Counted from the first letter of the stretch, positions 1 through 10,879 are shown. The stretch: 64,000 bases of DNA from Oncomelania hupensis (GCA_036898135.1 CM072512.1:7657484-7721483); one strand, 5' to 3'. Numbers and translations are program-made. Notes: generated by a model not told the origin, from the sequence alone.

Positions 1-1496
1 CGAAAAGTTGAAGGGGGGGTTACAGATTCAGCGAAGGCGCGAAGCGCCGAGCCTTTTAGGGAGGTCCGGGGGCATGCCCCCCCCGGGAAATTTTTTTTTC
101 AAGGATGCAAAATGGTGCAATCTGGTGTAATCTGAACCTTGAAAAAGCTATTTGTGATGGTCTGGGACTTTGAGCTTTTTTAACAATTGAACTGACAAAC
201 TCTAGGGTACAAAAATAATCCTCTGCCCCTCCCTTAAAAAAACAAAAACAACACACGCAAACATTTATTTATCAGCAGAGATGTTTTGTATACTATTATT
301 ATTCACTACTTTTTGTCGATCTGTAACGGTATAAAGCTTTACCTTGTAGTTTATGAACATCACAGCCCAGCTTTCATTTTCAATCTTGCTGCACTAGGTT
401 CCTCGGCATTAGTACCATTTGTGAATTGTATCTTCCTGCAAAACAGTTCACTGCCTCTTTGAAGTCAATATCAACATCCCTGTGCACTTTCAGTAAAGCA
501 AGTCCATTGAGCCTCTGTTGCCCCATTGTGGAGCGCAGGTAGTTTTTCAGGTTGCGCAACTGACTGTTTGAACGCTCACAATTGGCAGTAATGACAGGCA
601 GGGTGCAAAGGTACTTTAGCATGATGAACAGGTTGGGATAAAAATCCCTGTCACAATGTTTCAGTGCTTCTGATGCCGTGGATGGGAAGATAGCTGTCGC
701 ATTCTCAGCAGCACTTCGCCATTTGCAAACCCACCGTTGGTATTCTGCATCAAGGGTAGCGTTGTCTGGTAGGCCAGACTCCCACAACATTGCCAGTGTC
801 TTCACCCCTTCTGGAACCTGCATGAAACCATCCTGGTTGTCTATTAAAGTGCTTGGCACCAGACAGAGACCATCAACTGCTAGGTCAGCATTTTTGAACC
901 TCGAGTCCAATTCGGTTGACAGGTGTTCCAAGAAAGGAATGGCAATGCTAATCTTGAAATATTCTTCTGGAGTGGCCGCAGGTTGGTTGTCACGGAGAGT
1001 CTGTCGGGATGCTTGACGAGGAACAATAACATCAGTTGTCAAAGCATTTGCCATTTTCCTAACTTCACCAAACCAGGCAACGAACGCTGTGTTCATAATT
1101 ATCAAATTAGGAGCTTAATTAATATTTCTAAAAAGTCGTTTTTGGGGGATTAGGGCAGTATCAAGGTGAAGGTGCTGGAAGAGGTTTGCGGCCAGAACAG
1201 GAAAATATGGCTGCATTTACTAATTTAGGCTTAGGGGTTGGGTTACTTGGTCGTTTCAACGGGAAAACGCTTTGGACGTTTCAACGGATCCCTTAAAATG
1301 GATTTCCGTTGAATTGTCTATAACTAACTCTTTGTACCTTGGACCAAAAGTGACTAAAAACTGCAATATTTTTAAAAAACATTTTTTTAAAATTGAAACT
1401 CTTTGCATTAAATAATTTTTTTTTTTAAACTTTGGAGGGGGGTTTCCGGAACCCAGGTAACCCCCCCACCCCCCCCCCCCCCTGGATCCGGCCCTG
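1..1496 (-). mobile_element. hAT-superfamily DNA transposon, cut by window start
   Basis: The block ends at 1496 with GGCCCTG, giving a terminus (read on the minus strand) that begins CAGGGCCGGATCCAGG, typical of hAT inverted repeats. A C-rich tract (1461-1482) lies just inside. The minus-strand reading frame at 380-1105 is a hAT transposase C-terminus. The left terminus lies outside the window, so the inverted repeat and 8-bp target duplication cannot be checked. A G/C-rich palindromic stretch around 66-85 is probably subterminal. The assignment rests on the protein remnant plus one terminus. Confidence 0.65.
380..1105 (-). pseudogene. hAT transposase C-terminal fragment (dimerisation domain)
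   Basis: This 241-codon frame carries the C-terminal part of a hAT transposase of the ZMYM1/P52rIPK-like type. It has an EEYFKISIAIPFLEHLSTEL helix, a later CERSNSQLRNLKNYLRSTM segment and a following QRLNGLALLKVHRD. The Cys-Glu-Arg-Ser...Leu-Lys-x-Tyr-Leu-Arg-Ser pattern is the hAT dimerisation signature. The N-terminal DNA-binding domain and most of the DDE catalytic core are missing upstream, so it cannot encode a full transposase unless spliced to exons not seen here. It sits inside the hAT element whose terminus is at 1496. There is no sign of host domestication. Confidence 0.75.
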
Positions 1497-1672
1497 CCTC
1501 ATAGCTTCGCTCAGTGCCAAGCCAGTCCATTTTCGAATGTTGTCCTCCCACCTCTTTTATGTCTCCCTCTTCTTCTGCCTCCTTGCACCGTAGCTTGCAG
1601 GATGGTCTTTGCAAGGCCTGATGCTCTGGTGACGTGGTCATACCATCGGAGTTTCGGAAACTCCGATGGTAT
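1497..1672 (-). mobile_element. Non-LTR retrotransposon fragment ending in a hairpin
   Basis: Positions about 1499-1655 are a diverged piece of the same non-LTR retrotransposon found at 1765-2555 and 55597-57131 (C-terminal region of the RT protein). It abuts the hAT terminus at 1496. It ends in a perfect inverted repeat: 16-nt arms at 1640-1655 and 1657-1672 around a single G. The downstream arm is the reverse complement of element sequence, so the copy folds back on itself. Confidence 0.6.
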
Positions 1673-1764
1673 AGGCCCGTTTATCTCAGGAGCTGCGCGC
1701 TCCCCAAGTTGTATGTATTTATATAGTCCAGAATGGCTCCGACGGTCGACCCGTCAACCAGCAC

Positions 1765-2555
1765 CTATCCTATCCTATCCTATCCTGTCCCGTAACCCGA
1801 AGGTCGTAGGGGCACCACAGATGATCGTTTAACCAGCATACTCCATCTTTCTCTGTCCTCAGCAGCCCTGATGGCTTCGCTCAGTGTCAAACCAGTCCAT
1901 TCTCGAATGTTGTCCTCCCACCTCTTTTTCGGTCTCCCTCTTCTTCTACCTCCTTGCACTGTGCCTTGCAGAATAGTCTTTGCAAGGCCTGATGATCTGG
2001 TGACGTGGCCATACCACCGAAGTTTCCGTTTCTTCACCACTGTTAGCAGGTCATCGTGTTGTCCAATGGCTTGTGTGATGGTCTGTCGGACTTCGTCGTT
2101 GGTGATGTGTTGGGTATAGGAAATGCCCAGAAGTCTTCTGTAGCACCTCATCTCCATGCTTTGTATTCTTCGTTGGAGATCTGCTGTGAGGGTCCATGCT
2201 TCGCAAGCATATAGGAAGATGGAGATGACAAGGGAGCGCAGCAGTCTTACTTTGGAATGTAGACTGATGGTCCTGTCTTTCCAAATGGGCTTCAACCTTG
2301 TCAGGGCAGCAGTTGTTTGTGCGATCCTGGAGAGGACTTCCTGTCGGGACCCATTGTCTGATACAATGGCTCCTAAATATTTGAAGCTATGCACTGTGTC
2401 GAGGGATTGGCCTTGGACTTTGATGTCCGTATTGATGCCATTGGTGTTGTTGGTCATCATTTTGGTCTTCTCTGCACTTATTTCCATTCCATAGGCTTTG
2501 GAGGTGGTGTCAAGCCTCTGTACCAGCTGTTCAAGTTCTTGTTCCTCTCCAGCCA
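1765..2555 (-). mobile_element. 5'-truncated non-LTR retrotransposon copy with target duplication
   Basis: This minus-strand copy starts (3' end) with TATCC repeats at about 1765-1787 and ends where the RT domain begins. It is flanked by a direct repeat AACCAGCAC at 1756-1764 and 2556-2564, a target-site duplication. The frame is open and nearly identical in protein to the last 250 residues of the 55597-57131 copy, so insertion looks recent. It carries the thumb/C-terminal region (ISAEKTKMM, SIFLYACEAWTLT, RKLRWYGHV, RPKKRWEDNIREW) but lacks the RT catalytic motifs. Confidence 0.85.
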
Positions 2556-2579
2556 AACCAGCACCAAAACACAGAAACA

Positions 2580-2925
2580 AAAAAGATCATGAGTCACTCA
2601 GTATAAATCGTGGTCTAATCTATGTATGCACGCCTACCATCGCACAGACTGTAAAGCTCCTGACGCCCATGTTCTACACGGGTACCTGAGTGCCGGCTAC
2701 ACACAAAGATACACAGCAAGTACTACATGTAGGTCCCTTCTCCTCCATACCGGTCGCCCAGGATTGTGCTCAGTTGTCTGAGGGTCCGACTATGCTCCCA
2801 ACGGCCGCAAGTGCGCGCCTCAGACGGCTTGAGTGAGACCCTGTATCGGCCAGCGCCTTGAGCAGCTCTTGAACTGGAAAAGCGCTATATAAGAACGATT
2901 AAATAAATAAACACATAAATAAAAC
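2580..2925 (+). mobile_element. SINE copy, 3' portion
   Basis: This is homologous to the SINE family at 4408-4735, 13858-14185 and 32519-32900. Shared blocks include the CCCAGGATTGTGCTCAGTTG segment near 2758 and the tail CCTTGAGCAGCTCTTGAACT followed by GGAAAAGCGCTATATAAGAA and an (AAAT)n stretch. The tRNA-like head is not recognisable here. Non-coding. Confidence 0.7.
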
Positions 2926-3640
2926 CACAGACGGTAATCCAGGTCCTGATCCAGATCTAGAGGGCCTCGCCCAGTCTCAGCAACGCTGAATGACGTTCTA
3001 TCAAACAATCAACGGATCCTTTCTGTCCACCGCACATGCACGCCTTTGACTATCTTTGGTCTGCAAGTGACATGTATTGTTGTGGCATGCGAGATCCAAC
3101 ACTTAGTCCACCTACAGTACCGACAGCCGCTTAGTCAGCGAATGCTCGGTCCACTGAACAAATTCTGACGCACACTGTGTAATCAAGATGGCTGCCCTTG
3201 ATCCATTTTGTCAATTTACTAACAATGACTTAGAAATTGCGATTACTGTTGTACAAATGATCACATCAACAATTGCAGCAATAATAGAAGTCATATCGAG
3301 CAGTGAGGAGCGTAATTCTGTTGATCCGTCAATAAAACGAAAACCATACCACGTCCGCCATTTTGCTTTGCTAGTTAGTAACCTCCCCCCTATGCTGCCA
3401 GTGGCTGACAGCGGCTGAGGGAAAGCGCTTCGTTCAGTAGGTAAAGCTAGAAAACTGCTGACAGCGGCTACGCTTACTGAACAGCCTACAGTATTCAAAA
3501 ACTCGCCTGCGTCCGTCTCTTCTTCTTCTTCTTCTTCTCCTTATTCTTCTTTTTAAACTGAAGAGAATAAATAATACAATGTTCCGACTCAAAATAGCAG
3601 TGAGAACAAACATGAGCCTTGGCAAACCTCAGCTAAGCTG
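2926..3640. other. Intergenic stretch, no gene recognised
   Basis: No coding gene is recognisable. A CTT repeat lies at about 3519-3553. Related short motifs (CTGACAGCGGCT) occur near 3405 and 3458. A YY1-like CAAGATGGCTGC is at 3185-3196, with no gene downstream of it. The 76-codon frame starting at 3188 resembles nothing I know. Confidence 0.4.
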
Positions 3641-3647
3641 TGTGCAC

Positions 3648-3853
3648 AAGCGCTCGTATCTGGCTGGATATGGTAGCGTCCTCTATAGTCTCTGATAGAA
3701 CGCTTCCCTCTCAGTATGTATAAAACACAGGCGCTCGTATATGGATTGTGTCCTCGACGTATCATTCTCAGTACAATATATACAAGTACTGAGAGGGACG
3801 CGTTCTAAAGAGTCGAGTACGCTATCGCATCCAGAAACGAGCGCCTGTGTGCA
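3648..3853. repeat. Imperfect long inverted repeat (fold-back)
   Basis: Two arms of about 75 nt, roughly 3648-3727 and 3777-3853, are reverse complements with scattered mismatches and small indels. Landmarks are GCGCTCGTATCTGG on the left and CCAGAAACGAGCGC on the right, and TCCCTCTCAGTA on the left facing TACTGAGAGGGA on the right. A spacer of about 50 nt separates them. This is consistent with a miniature fold-back transposon or a large hairpin. No terminal duplication was identified. Confidence 0.7.
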
Positions 3854-4169
3854 GCGAGCCTTCGTCTGAAACTTGCTCTGAGCTCGCTCACGCATGTTCA
3901 GGCGATAAACCAGCTGCTTAATCGGTCACTGTGAGATGAGTTTACAGATCAGCAATTCAAGCCTACTGCCTAAGATCAATTTACAATTTCTTGCGCGCAA
4001 AACTGAGCAGCGTTTTACAAAACGTTATATAGATATAAGCAATGTTCAATAAAGAATTACTTCAACCGAATTAGTATTCACTCGAATTCCCTTTCCTATG
4101 TCGTGCTATTACCGCATTCACAATACTTGCGTTCATTTGCATGTCAAAGTTAAAACCTCATAGGATTTG

Positions 4170-4196
4170 TTGTTGTTGTTGTTGTTGTTGTTGTTG
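4170..4196. repeat. (GTT)n microsatellite
   Basis: About nine tandem GTT/TTG triplets. Simple sequence with no coding meaning. Confidence 0.9.
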
Positions 4197-4407
4197 ACTA
4201 CTCGAAAGTTGTGGCTTTTTAATTTTCTAGCAAGAACATTCCGATCAGTAAGCTTATTTATAAGCCCATCTATCAAAGTCAACATTTTTTTTCCTACTCT
4301 AATTATTTCAGACACAGTTCAACGGTAGGCTTATATCACCAAAGAATGTAGCCTACATTCACAGCTGTGAAGCTGTACATTCTTTGATATCACTCACACT
4401 GACTGTA

Positions 4408-4735
4408 TGTGGGTGGCACTGTGGTCTAATGGTAGTGCTTCGGCTTGTGGATCGGAAGGTCCCGGGTTCGAGCCCTGGCCGGGCCATTGTGTGTGTCCCT
4501 GGGAAAGACACTTTACTCCTGTTTTCCTACTCCTTCGGATGAGAGTATAAACCTTCTCCCCCATCCCTGGCTGCCCAGGATTGTGCTCAGTTGTGCGGGC
4601 GTCAGACCATGCGCCCAAAGGCAGCGAGTGGGCGTCTCGGACGCCTTGAGTTAGATCATGTATAGGCCAGCGCCTTGAGCAGCTCTTGAGCTGGAAAAGC
4701 GCTATATAAGAACTATTAAATAAATAAATAAATGT
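4408..4735 (+). mobile_element. tRNA-derived SINE with RNA polymerase III boxes
   Basis: The 5' head resembles a tRNA gene: an A-box-like TGGTCTAATGG at about 4420-4431 and a B box GGTTCGAGCCC at about 4465-4475. It is followed by a tRNA-unrelated body and the tail CCTTGAGCAGCTCTTGAGCT, a GCGCTATATAA block and AAATAAATAAATAAAT. The head plus body plus A-rich tail architecture identifies a SINE, not a functional tRNA. It is the most complete copy in the window. Confidence 0.85.
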
Positions 4736-4899
4736 AAAGTACTAAAAACTACTGACAGGCAAGAAGGACAATCCACGCGGTTTTTCCGCTGTAGTTGTCT
4801 GCTTCAAACAGATGTGTTTATTTTGTGATCCGCGTACTTTTGACCCAAGGAGGTTAGCTATATAACCTCATTGCTTTTGACCAATGCCGACTACGCTCT

Positions 4900-5938
4900 G
4901 GGGTGGTATTCATGACCGTTGGTTAAGGCTTAACCAATGTTGGTAAAATTAACGACGTTGGTTAAGCTGGAAATTTTAAATTCATGAGGCCTTAGCAGAG
5001 TTAACGACGGTTGCTAACCATGGTTATTTTAACGGAGGGGGCACCACCCGATAACCAATGGAACACTGGTTAAAAATGGCGGCCATCGTTTGGTGGCAAC
5101 TTCGACAGAGACGAGCTCCGAGGAGAGAGAGAGTATTTCGCGACAGAAGTAATCCACTTGACAAATTTGATGATGTGGAACTGGTATCAAAATTTCGTTT
5201 TCGTCGGCATGATATCATCAGGTTAACGAACGCGGTAGACAGACTGAAACTGTGTGATCGGCAAGGCGTTTTGTCACCACTTTTACATGTGTGTCTCACT
5301 CTTTGTTTTTATGCCTCTGGCACCTTTAATAATCTGTCATATTAATAAAACGGGTTAATATTATTATTATTATTAAAATATTGTTGTTGGATTTTGACTG
5401 GTGATGTGTAGGCTTATTGTGTATCTGTATAGTTTATACTCGTAGGGTAATGCAACCCTACGAAATAAAGACAACATTTCAAGTTCCAAACTACCCAGAA
5501 ACGGCAGAAATTGACACCTCAGTCTAAAAACAAAATGTAGGCCTAACATTACAAACTACAAAGTGATCAAAAGTGATTTCTCTCCTTTCACCCCAACAAA
5601 AAGCTCGCTCTCCTTGCTCACTATGATATCCAGCATGCTGTCGGTAGGCTTGCTAATCACGCCACCATTGCCAGACTTTAATCGTGCGGCTGCACGATTC
5701 CGATGGGTTATAGGCCTATTTTGTTGACGAAAGAAGGAAAACAGCTGCTTGAATTATGCCCCCTTACGGATATTCCCGCACAGCCCAAAAATAGCCTTGG
5801 TTAAGTAACAATGCGTGGACACTCGCTCATGAATAGCGATCTGCTAAACGATGGTTAACGATACCATTGTTGGTTACAAAACCAATGTTGGTAACGTTAA
5901 CCATCGCCTATAATTTAACTGGCCATGAATTCCACCCC
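4900..5938 (+). mobile_element. PIF/Harbinger DNA transposon relic
   Basis: The termini are inverted: GGGGTGGTATTCATGACC on the left, and a right end reading CCATGAATTCCACCCC. Subterminal GGTTAA/TTAACC repeats occur at both ends. Inside is a short HARBI1-like transposase frame (5058-5345). The element is about 1 kb, against 3 kb or more for autonomous copies, so it is internally deleted. The usual 3-bp target duplication is not evident. Confidence 0.75.
5058..5345 (+). pseudogene. Harbinger transposase N-terminal fragment
   Basis: This 95-codon frame resembles the N-terminus of HARBI1-like nucleases. The segment RERVFRDRSNPLDKFDDVEL is followed by FRFRRHDIIRLTNAVDRLKL and HVCLTLCFYASGTFNNLSY, matching the family pattern FRDR-NPLD---D-EL--RYRF and LRFFATG-F. 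The frame stops where the DDE catalytic domain should begin, so it is non-functional as a nuclease. Confidence 0.7.
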
Positions 5939-6015
5939 TGGTGTTAGGGGACGGAAATTTTACCAATGCCGACGGCACCTGCCGTTTCCTCAACTGCCAG
6001 CCAACCAACAATCAG

Positions 6016-6016
<1 letters not shown>

Positions 6017-6062
<46 letters not shown>
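6017..6062. repeat. (CT)n microsatellite
   Basis: About 23 uninterrupted CT dinucleotides. It creates spurious Leu-Ser repeat frames. Confidence 0.95.
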
Positions 6063-6068
<6 letters not shown>

Positions 6069-6854
6069 GTTTCTTTCTCTTTCTCTAAAAAGGCGTTACC
6101 TTGACCCCGTTTACCTGCCTGGGTCCTGGGTCACTCAGGTGTGACTTGCGAAGTGAGGAAGTGCTTTGTGGCGAAGGATCATAAATAACAAATTCTTTAA
6201 ATATAGACTCCTACCTGCTAGACGCTATAAAATGTAGACTTTTGGGTTTTACCAGTTACATACAATCTATAGATTTGCCATTAGAAATCAACGCTATCAA
6301 ACTATCGGGCGGTCCTATTGAAAATTGCTGAAAACTTTGGTAAAAGTGTAAGACACTTGGCCTCTCCACTTATGTCACGTAGTGTCAGACGACGGGCCAC
6401 TGCAGGCTGCACTCGTCATTGTGAGGTGACATCAGAGGTCAGCAATTAGGGCCTACGTTCTACCACTGTAAGGATTACAATGCATTGTGTTACATGCAAA
6501 TGCAGTAAAGCAGGGATGTCGTTTGGGTCGGATCTTCGGCTTTTAGCCGAAATTTTTATAAAAAAGCCGATAAACTGTCCGTCATGTCGGCTCGCCGAGC
6601 CGAAGTTTTCACGGGTGAATCGGCTCGATTTTGTCCATTTTTTGCGATATTCCTGTGCTGCACGCTTGCAGTTTAGGTGAGGATTCGATAATTACTAAAT
6701 TCTGTTTTCCTGAAAAAGTTGCACTCAGCGAACAGACCCGTATTAGTCATAGCCCGATGTCGTCCATGATAAAAGTGACGTCAATAGTAGCCTAATTGAA
6801 GCCAGTGACGTACGAAATAAAACGTCATTTTCTCATACAGGCTTTAGGCAGTGC

Positions 6855-7127
6855 TTGAAAATCATTTTCAAAATGCCTCCGAAAAAGAAATCGAAATTGT
6901 TGGCCGGACAAAGTATACTGTCGTTTGGCAAAAAAGAAATACAGCCTGACAAATCCACTGGCACCACTGACAGTGACGGGCCTTCCACTTCGGCAAATGC
7001 GCAGAGTGGTGAATCTATCGCTGTTGTTTCCTCCACCACTGGCACTGAAGTGAATGAGTCTACCAGTACAATACAAGGCAAGTCGTTATTAAAGTTCCAG
7101 GCCCCTTACCGCCCTCAGCGCAACTGA
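6855..7127 (+). pseudogene. hAT transposase N-terminal fragment
   Basis: This frame opens with a basic patch (PPKKKSK) and a QSILSFGKK motif reminiscent of the short Q-x-x-L-x-x-F stretches at hAT protein N-termini. A low-complexity Ser/Thr-rich region follows. The frame is lost by a shift near 7090-7125, where the second frame (continuing to 7605) takes over with LSATELETWRNEEIKK. Together they form a relic whose central domain is absent. Confidence 0.5.
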
Positions 7128-7128
7128 A

Positions 7129-7605
7129 CTGGAGACTTGGCGAAATGAGGAAATCAAGAAGCTGAAAGACCACTTTGGGCAGCCGAAGACGCATTCGTGG
7201 ACTGAAAAGAACGAGCAGAACGAACAAGTGGAGATGAAGACAACTTCACAGCCCATTCTGGATGCTGCAGCTACTCAGGAAGAGTGGATGAAGTTGAAGC
7301 AGGTAGTGGTGGCTCAGAGATACCCACGGGATAACATGCTTGAGCTCTGGCACCTGATTGGGAAGTTCCATTCAGAAGACTTTCCGAACATGCTGAAGCT
7401 TGGGTATCTTGCACTGACCAGCCCTGTCCACACTGCTGGGTGCGAACGAGGGTTTTCAGCACAGAACCTGGTACTGACAGCCCTCAGGAACACTCTCGCT
7501 GCTAAAAATCAGGACATGCTGATGAGGGTGAAACTGAACGAGCGCAGCATTGACCTGAATAGAGCTTTGGCTGCCTGGCGTCAGGATAAATCCAGAAAGC
7601 TGTAG
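7129..7605 (+). pseudogene. hAT transposase C-terminal dimerisation domain
   Basis: Open from about 7129 (first ATG at 7228) to the stop at 7605. Hallmarks are EEWMKLKQVV, FPNMLKLGYLALTSPVHTAG followed by CERGFSAQNLVLTALRNTLA, and MLMRVKLNE, the hAT dimerisation region (Dimer_Tnp_hAT). The DDE catalytic segments that should precede it are missing, so the copy depends on transposase in trans, if it is mobile at all. Confidence 0.75.
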
Positions 7606-7787
7606 GCCAAACAGAAACCCTGACAGTATTGTGGTCTGTCAAGGGACAGTCTAAACTTTTTATTGTTTTTGTGTGTCTAAAATTTAAGAAAATAAAATTT
7701 CTTTTTAATGTTCTTATTCTAATCTTAAAATCATGTTTTATTACAAAGATAATTATGCATCCACAGAACACCTTTAATGTATGGAGG

Positions 7788-8352
7788 CCCTTTTGGGTTC
7801 CGGGGGTTTCAGTATAAATAGTATCCCCACTTTCTGGAAATTATTGCTTTAAATTCCCACTGTCGCTGTCTTTCTCATTTGCTCTTTCTCATTCCTGCTC
7901 TGTTCTATCAATCTGCTATACTATCTTCTTCTTCGCTAGACCAGTCACCTACCTTTTTTCTTGAAAACTCTTCCGGGACAAGACTCCTTATTTGTGTATG
8001 AGGTCTGTTGGATCAGCTTGGGAATATTGGATGCTTTCTGCCAGGTGGTCACTAGGGCTTCCTATGACGTTATTATTTAGCAATGTAGGCATTTTATATG
8101 TATGTGTTTTGTTGATAATTTATAATGATGTTTATATTCTATTTGTTTTTGTAAACGAGGGTTCGATAAATTAGAGTACAGCCTCAGCGTCCTCTGCGTG
8201 GGATGTCTTTATTGTAAAGTGACTGGCTGGTGGAGAGCTTTCAGTTTTACCACTAAGGTTGTTTCAGCAGATCTTTTATGCGGATCAGGGGTTGTCCGGT
8301 CCTGAATTGGCTCGGAGGAGTCCGCTGGACCTAAAGCAATAATCATGTAATG
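7788..8352 (+). mobile_element. 5'-truncated non-LTR retroelement 3' end, nested in hAT
   Basis: It is flanked by a 13-bp target duplication TAATGTATGGAGG (7775-7787 and 8353-8365). It is homologous over its length to 59165-59735. Shared landmarks are the AGTATAAATAGTATCCCCAC-type start, CTAGACCAGTCACCTA, CGATAAATTAGAGTACAGCC and the terminal AGTCCGCTGGACCTAA. No protein remains. It lies inside the hAT element, so it is the younger insertion. Confidence 0.8.
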
Positions 8353-8521
8353 TAATGTATGGAGGTGGAGGGTGCACGTTAACGTAGTGAATCTAGTCAA
8401 AAAACTTGTGAGACTGCTTTGGAAGAGAGAGCCGAAACTTTCTGTAAAAAGCCGAAAGTTTCACGGCTGTTTCGGCCAAATCGCCGAAGAAAAAATTTCC
8501 TAGCAACATCCCTGAGTAAAG

Positions 8522-10126
8522 TTACAATTTTTCACTAGCGAGTTACCTTTCAACTATCCTTTATTTGTTATTTCCTTGACTTTATCTTTTTGTTTCACCT
8601 TTGTTTTATTAGTTTCGTTATATGATTTTTTTTTTTTTAATGTGTGGTTACGCGCACCGTCTCAGGAGCGTAAAATAACTGATTGTTTTTAGTAGCTTTA
8701 GTATTGTTTGACCGGGGTCCACTCAATGTTCCCACATATCTATTGCCTCCGATCGGGTCAAAGACATGTGGAACCAAATAAAGACATGCGAGAAAATTAG
8801 ACATTTTCCTCTCCAAGAACTATACGTTAGCTGTATTATTATAAGTACAATATTTGTATCTAAGCTTATTTTCTTTCTACGGAATGGGGACGCCAGAAAT
8901 ATGACAACAAAAATGGGAGCAATCAAATGTAGCATAATTATTATTTTGTGTGCAGCATGATAAAACGGCACTATAAAAATACCACACTCTCGATCTCCAC
9001 CAAGGGGAGCAAGTCACATTCCTACCGCAACATGTCTTTTTATATCAACCTGCCTTCATTCATCCAGTCGCCTATACGCTACTGTGTCCGGTGACGGTAA
9101 TCTACATAACTAACTAACTAACCAAGGGGAAAAAACCCAAACAAACAATCCATGAAAGCCATTTAAAAGTACTAGCATAGCTTCTATACACATGTACAGC
9201 TATACAGTCTCAGCTATTATTAGTTTGGAATGTACGTATGCGGCAAAAAAAAAAAAAGAAGAAGAAGAAGAAAACAAAGAAGAACAAAATATAGCCAATC
9301 AAATTGCTGCCTGCACATTGTCTGCGTGACAGAAAACACTCGAGAAAAGACGCATCAGGGGCGTGCTTATCAGTTGACACAGCTGTTTTCTCTTGGCTCG
9401 CTTCCGGCCATGGCATCTCCTTCATCCAGTGCCCTCCGACCATCAAAGACTGCCGAACTCTAAAAAAAAAACACGCTAGTACTACATGATGGTTGAAGAG
9501 TAACTGCATATTGAGAATTGCTTATAACTGTTGTCAATAGCGCGGCATTTGCATGAAACAAAATGTAGTGTGATCATTAACAGTTGTGGAATGTAAAGTT
9601 TGGATTTCTGATTTCATTTCACAGAGGCGAGAGCAGCCTATAAATGGCTCGTCGCCTGACACTGCATGCGCGAGCTTATTTGATATAAGACATAAACTTA
9701 GGCCTATTACACCATGTATCAGACGACGGGCGAATTCGCCTTCTGCTTCAGTTTTTAAGTTAACAATTAAACAACGCCAACATGATCAGTTTATTCAAGG
9801 TTGTTGGTTCGATGAAATAAATAATAAATATACTATAATTATTGAATGTTCAAGTTACATTTAGAATTTGAAAAAAATATTTGCATATAACCTTGCAATA
9901 TCTGTTTCCAAAGTTTAGGACACTTCATCACAGAATGCCAGTGCGATGATGCAGATATTTTAACATTCATAGACACGAGCGTGTATGTAAGATATGTAAT
10001 AGTGACGATCTCTGTGACGAGTTTCATTATTTATTTTTGTGTCCATATTTTTGTAATTCAAGAAAATAATTATTAAAATCATATTATTATAAACATCCCA
10101 AAGCCATTACATTTTACGAATTGTCC
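8522..10126. other. Intergenic, repeat-poor, no gene recognised
   Basis: AT-rich sequence without recognisable genes. Features are a T tract (8628-8638), an A/GAA-rich tract (9245-9275), and an (ACTA)n run (about 9104-9121) that may be the 3' tail of another retroelement ending at 9122. Several 60-90 codon frames here look random. Confidence 0.4.
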
Positions 10127-10135
10127 TATCCTATT

Positions 10136-10312
10136 CTATCCTATCCTATCCCATAACTCTGAGGTCGTAGGGGCACCGCAGGTGATCGTTTAACCAGCGT
10201 ATTCCATCTTTCCCTGTCCTCAGCAACACTGATTGCTTCGCTCAGTGTCAAACCAGTCCATTCTCGAATGTTGTCCTCCCACCTCTTTTTCGGTCTCCCT
10301 CTTCTTCTACCT
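10136..10312 (-). mobile_element. Severely 5'-truncated non-LTR retrotransposon copy
   Basis: This is the last 180 nt of the element also seen at 55597-57131, in minus orientation with TATCC repeats at its 3' end (10135-10152). It has an exact target duplication CGAATTGTC at 10127-10135 and 10313-10321. It encodes only the RPKKRWEDNIREWTGL C-terminus. Confidence 0.85.
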
Positions 10313-10523
10313 CGAATTGTCATCTAACAGAAAGTCAGTATAATTAAAGCTTGTAAGCCTAATGAAATTAATATTGAAACAATTGTAACGATTTGATTCC
10401 TTGTAAAAAAAATCATCTAGTTCTCGAACTTGCAGGTTGTGTGTAACAAACATTTAAGTAGTTTACCATTAATGTGTATGGATTGAAATTATTGTTATGA
10501 TTTATAGTTGCTACCCCTGGGGT

Positions 10524-10823
10524 CAGCTCGTTACTCCCCTTACCATTACCCGTTTACCCCTTACCCGTTTCACTACTCCCCCGGCTCGTTACTCCCCCAG
10601 CTCGTTATTTTAAGAATGTAGGAATCGGAAAGTGATTTTTGTAGAGAAAAGGGTTAGGGCAAGGGTTAGGGATAGCTCTGCAACTAACCCTTACCCGAAC
10701 CCTTTTCTAAAAAGTTTACCTAGTTCGTCTCCTATAGGCGACGAAATAGGTCGAACTTTGTTCAAAATAACGAGCTGGGGGAGTAACGAGCCGGGGGAGT
10801 AGTGATACGGGGGAGTAACGAGA
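10524..10823. repeat. Nested fold-back element with telomere-like hexamers
   Basis: Outer arms (about 10524-10611 and 10766-10823) are inverted copies rich in AGCTCGTTACTCCCCC. Inner arms (about 10647-10672 and 10684-10708) pair AGAAAAGGGTTAGGG with CGAACCCTTTTCT. TTAGGG occurs in the inner arm. The whole can fold into one long hairpin. This suggests a MITE or fold-back transposon of unassigned superfamily. Confidence 0.7.
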
Positions 10824-10879
10824 TGTTCCCGCTACCCCCAAACAAGTTGTTTTTCAAAAACTCATTCTCATTTACTTAT

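Larger units (their letters stand above)
6511..8514 (+). mobile_element. Internally deleted hAT transposon with nested retroelement
   Basis: Terminal inverted repeats are CAGGGATGTCG on the left and, on the right, CAACATCCCTG. The flanking direct repeat AGTAAAG (6504-6510 and 8515-8521) is 7 bp identical; hAT normally makes 8 bp. Further inside, GCCGAAA-type motifs occur at both ends. It contains an N-terminal frame (6855-7127) and a hAT dimerisation domain (up to 7605), with the catalytic core missing. A 5'-truncated retroelement is inserted at 7788-8352. Confidence 0.8.

Noticed and set aside
4408..4480. Genuine tRNA gene
   Set aside because: A and B boxes are present but the acceptor and anticodon stems do not form, and a SINE body and tail follow.
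10640..10710. Interstitial telomere
   Set aside because: Only a few TTAGGG hexamers, arranged as an inverted repeat and not a tandem array.
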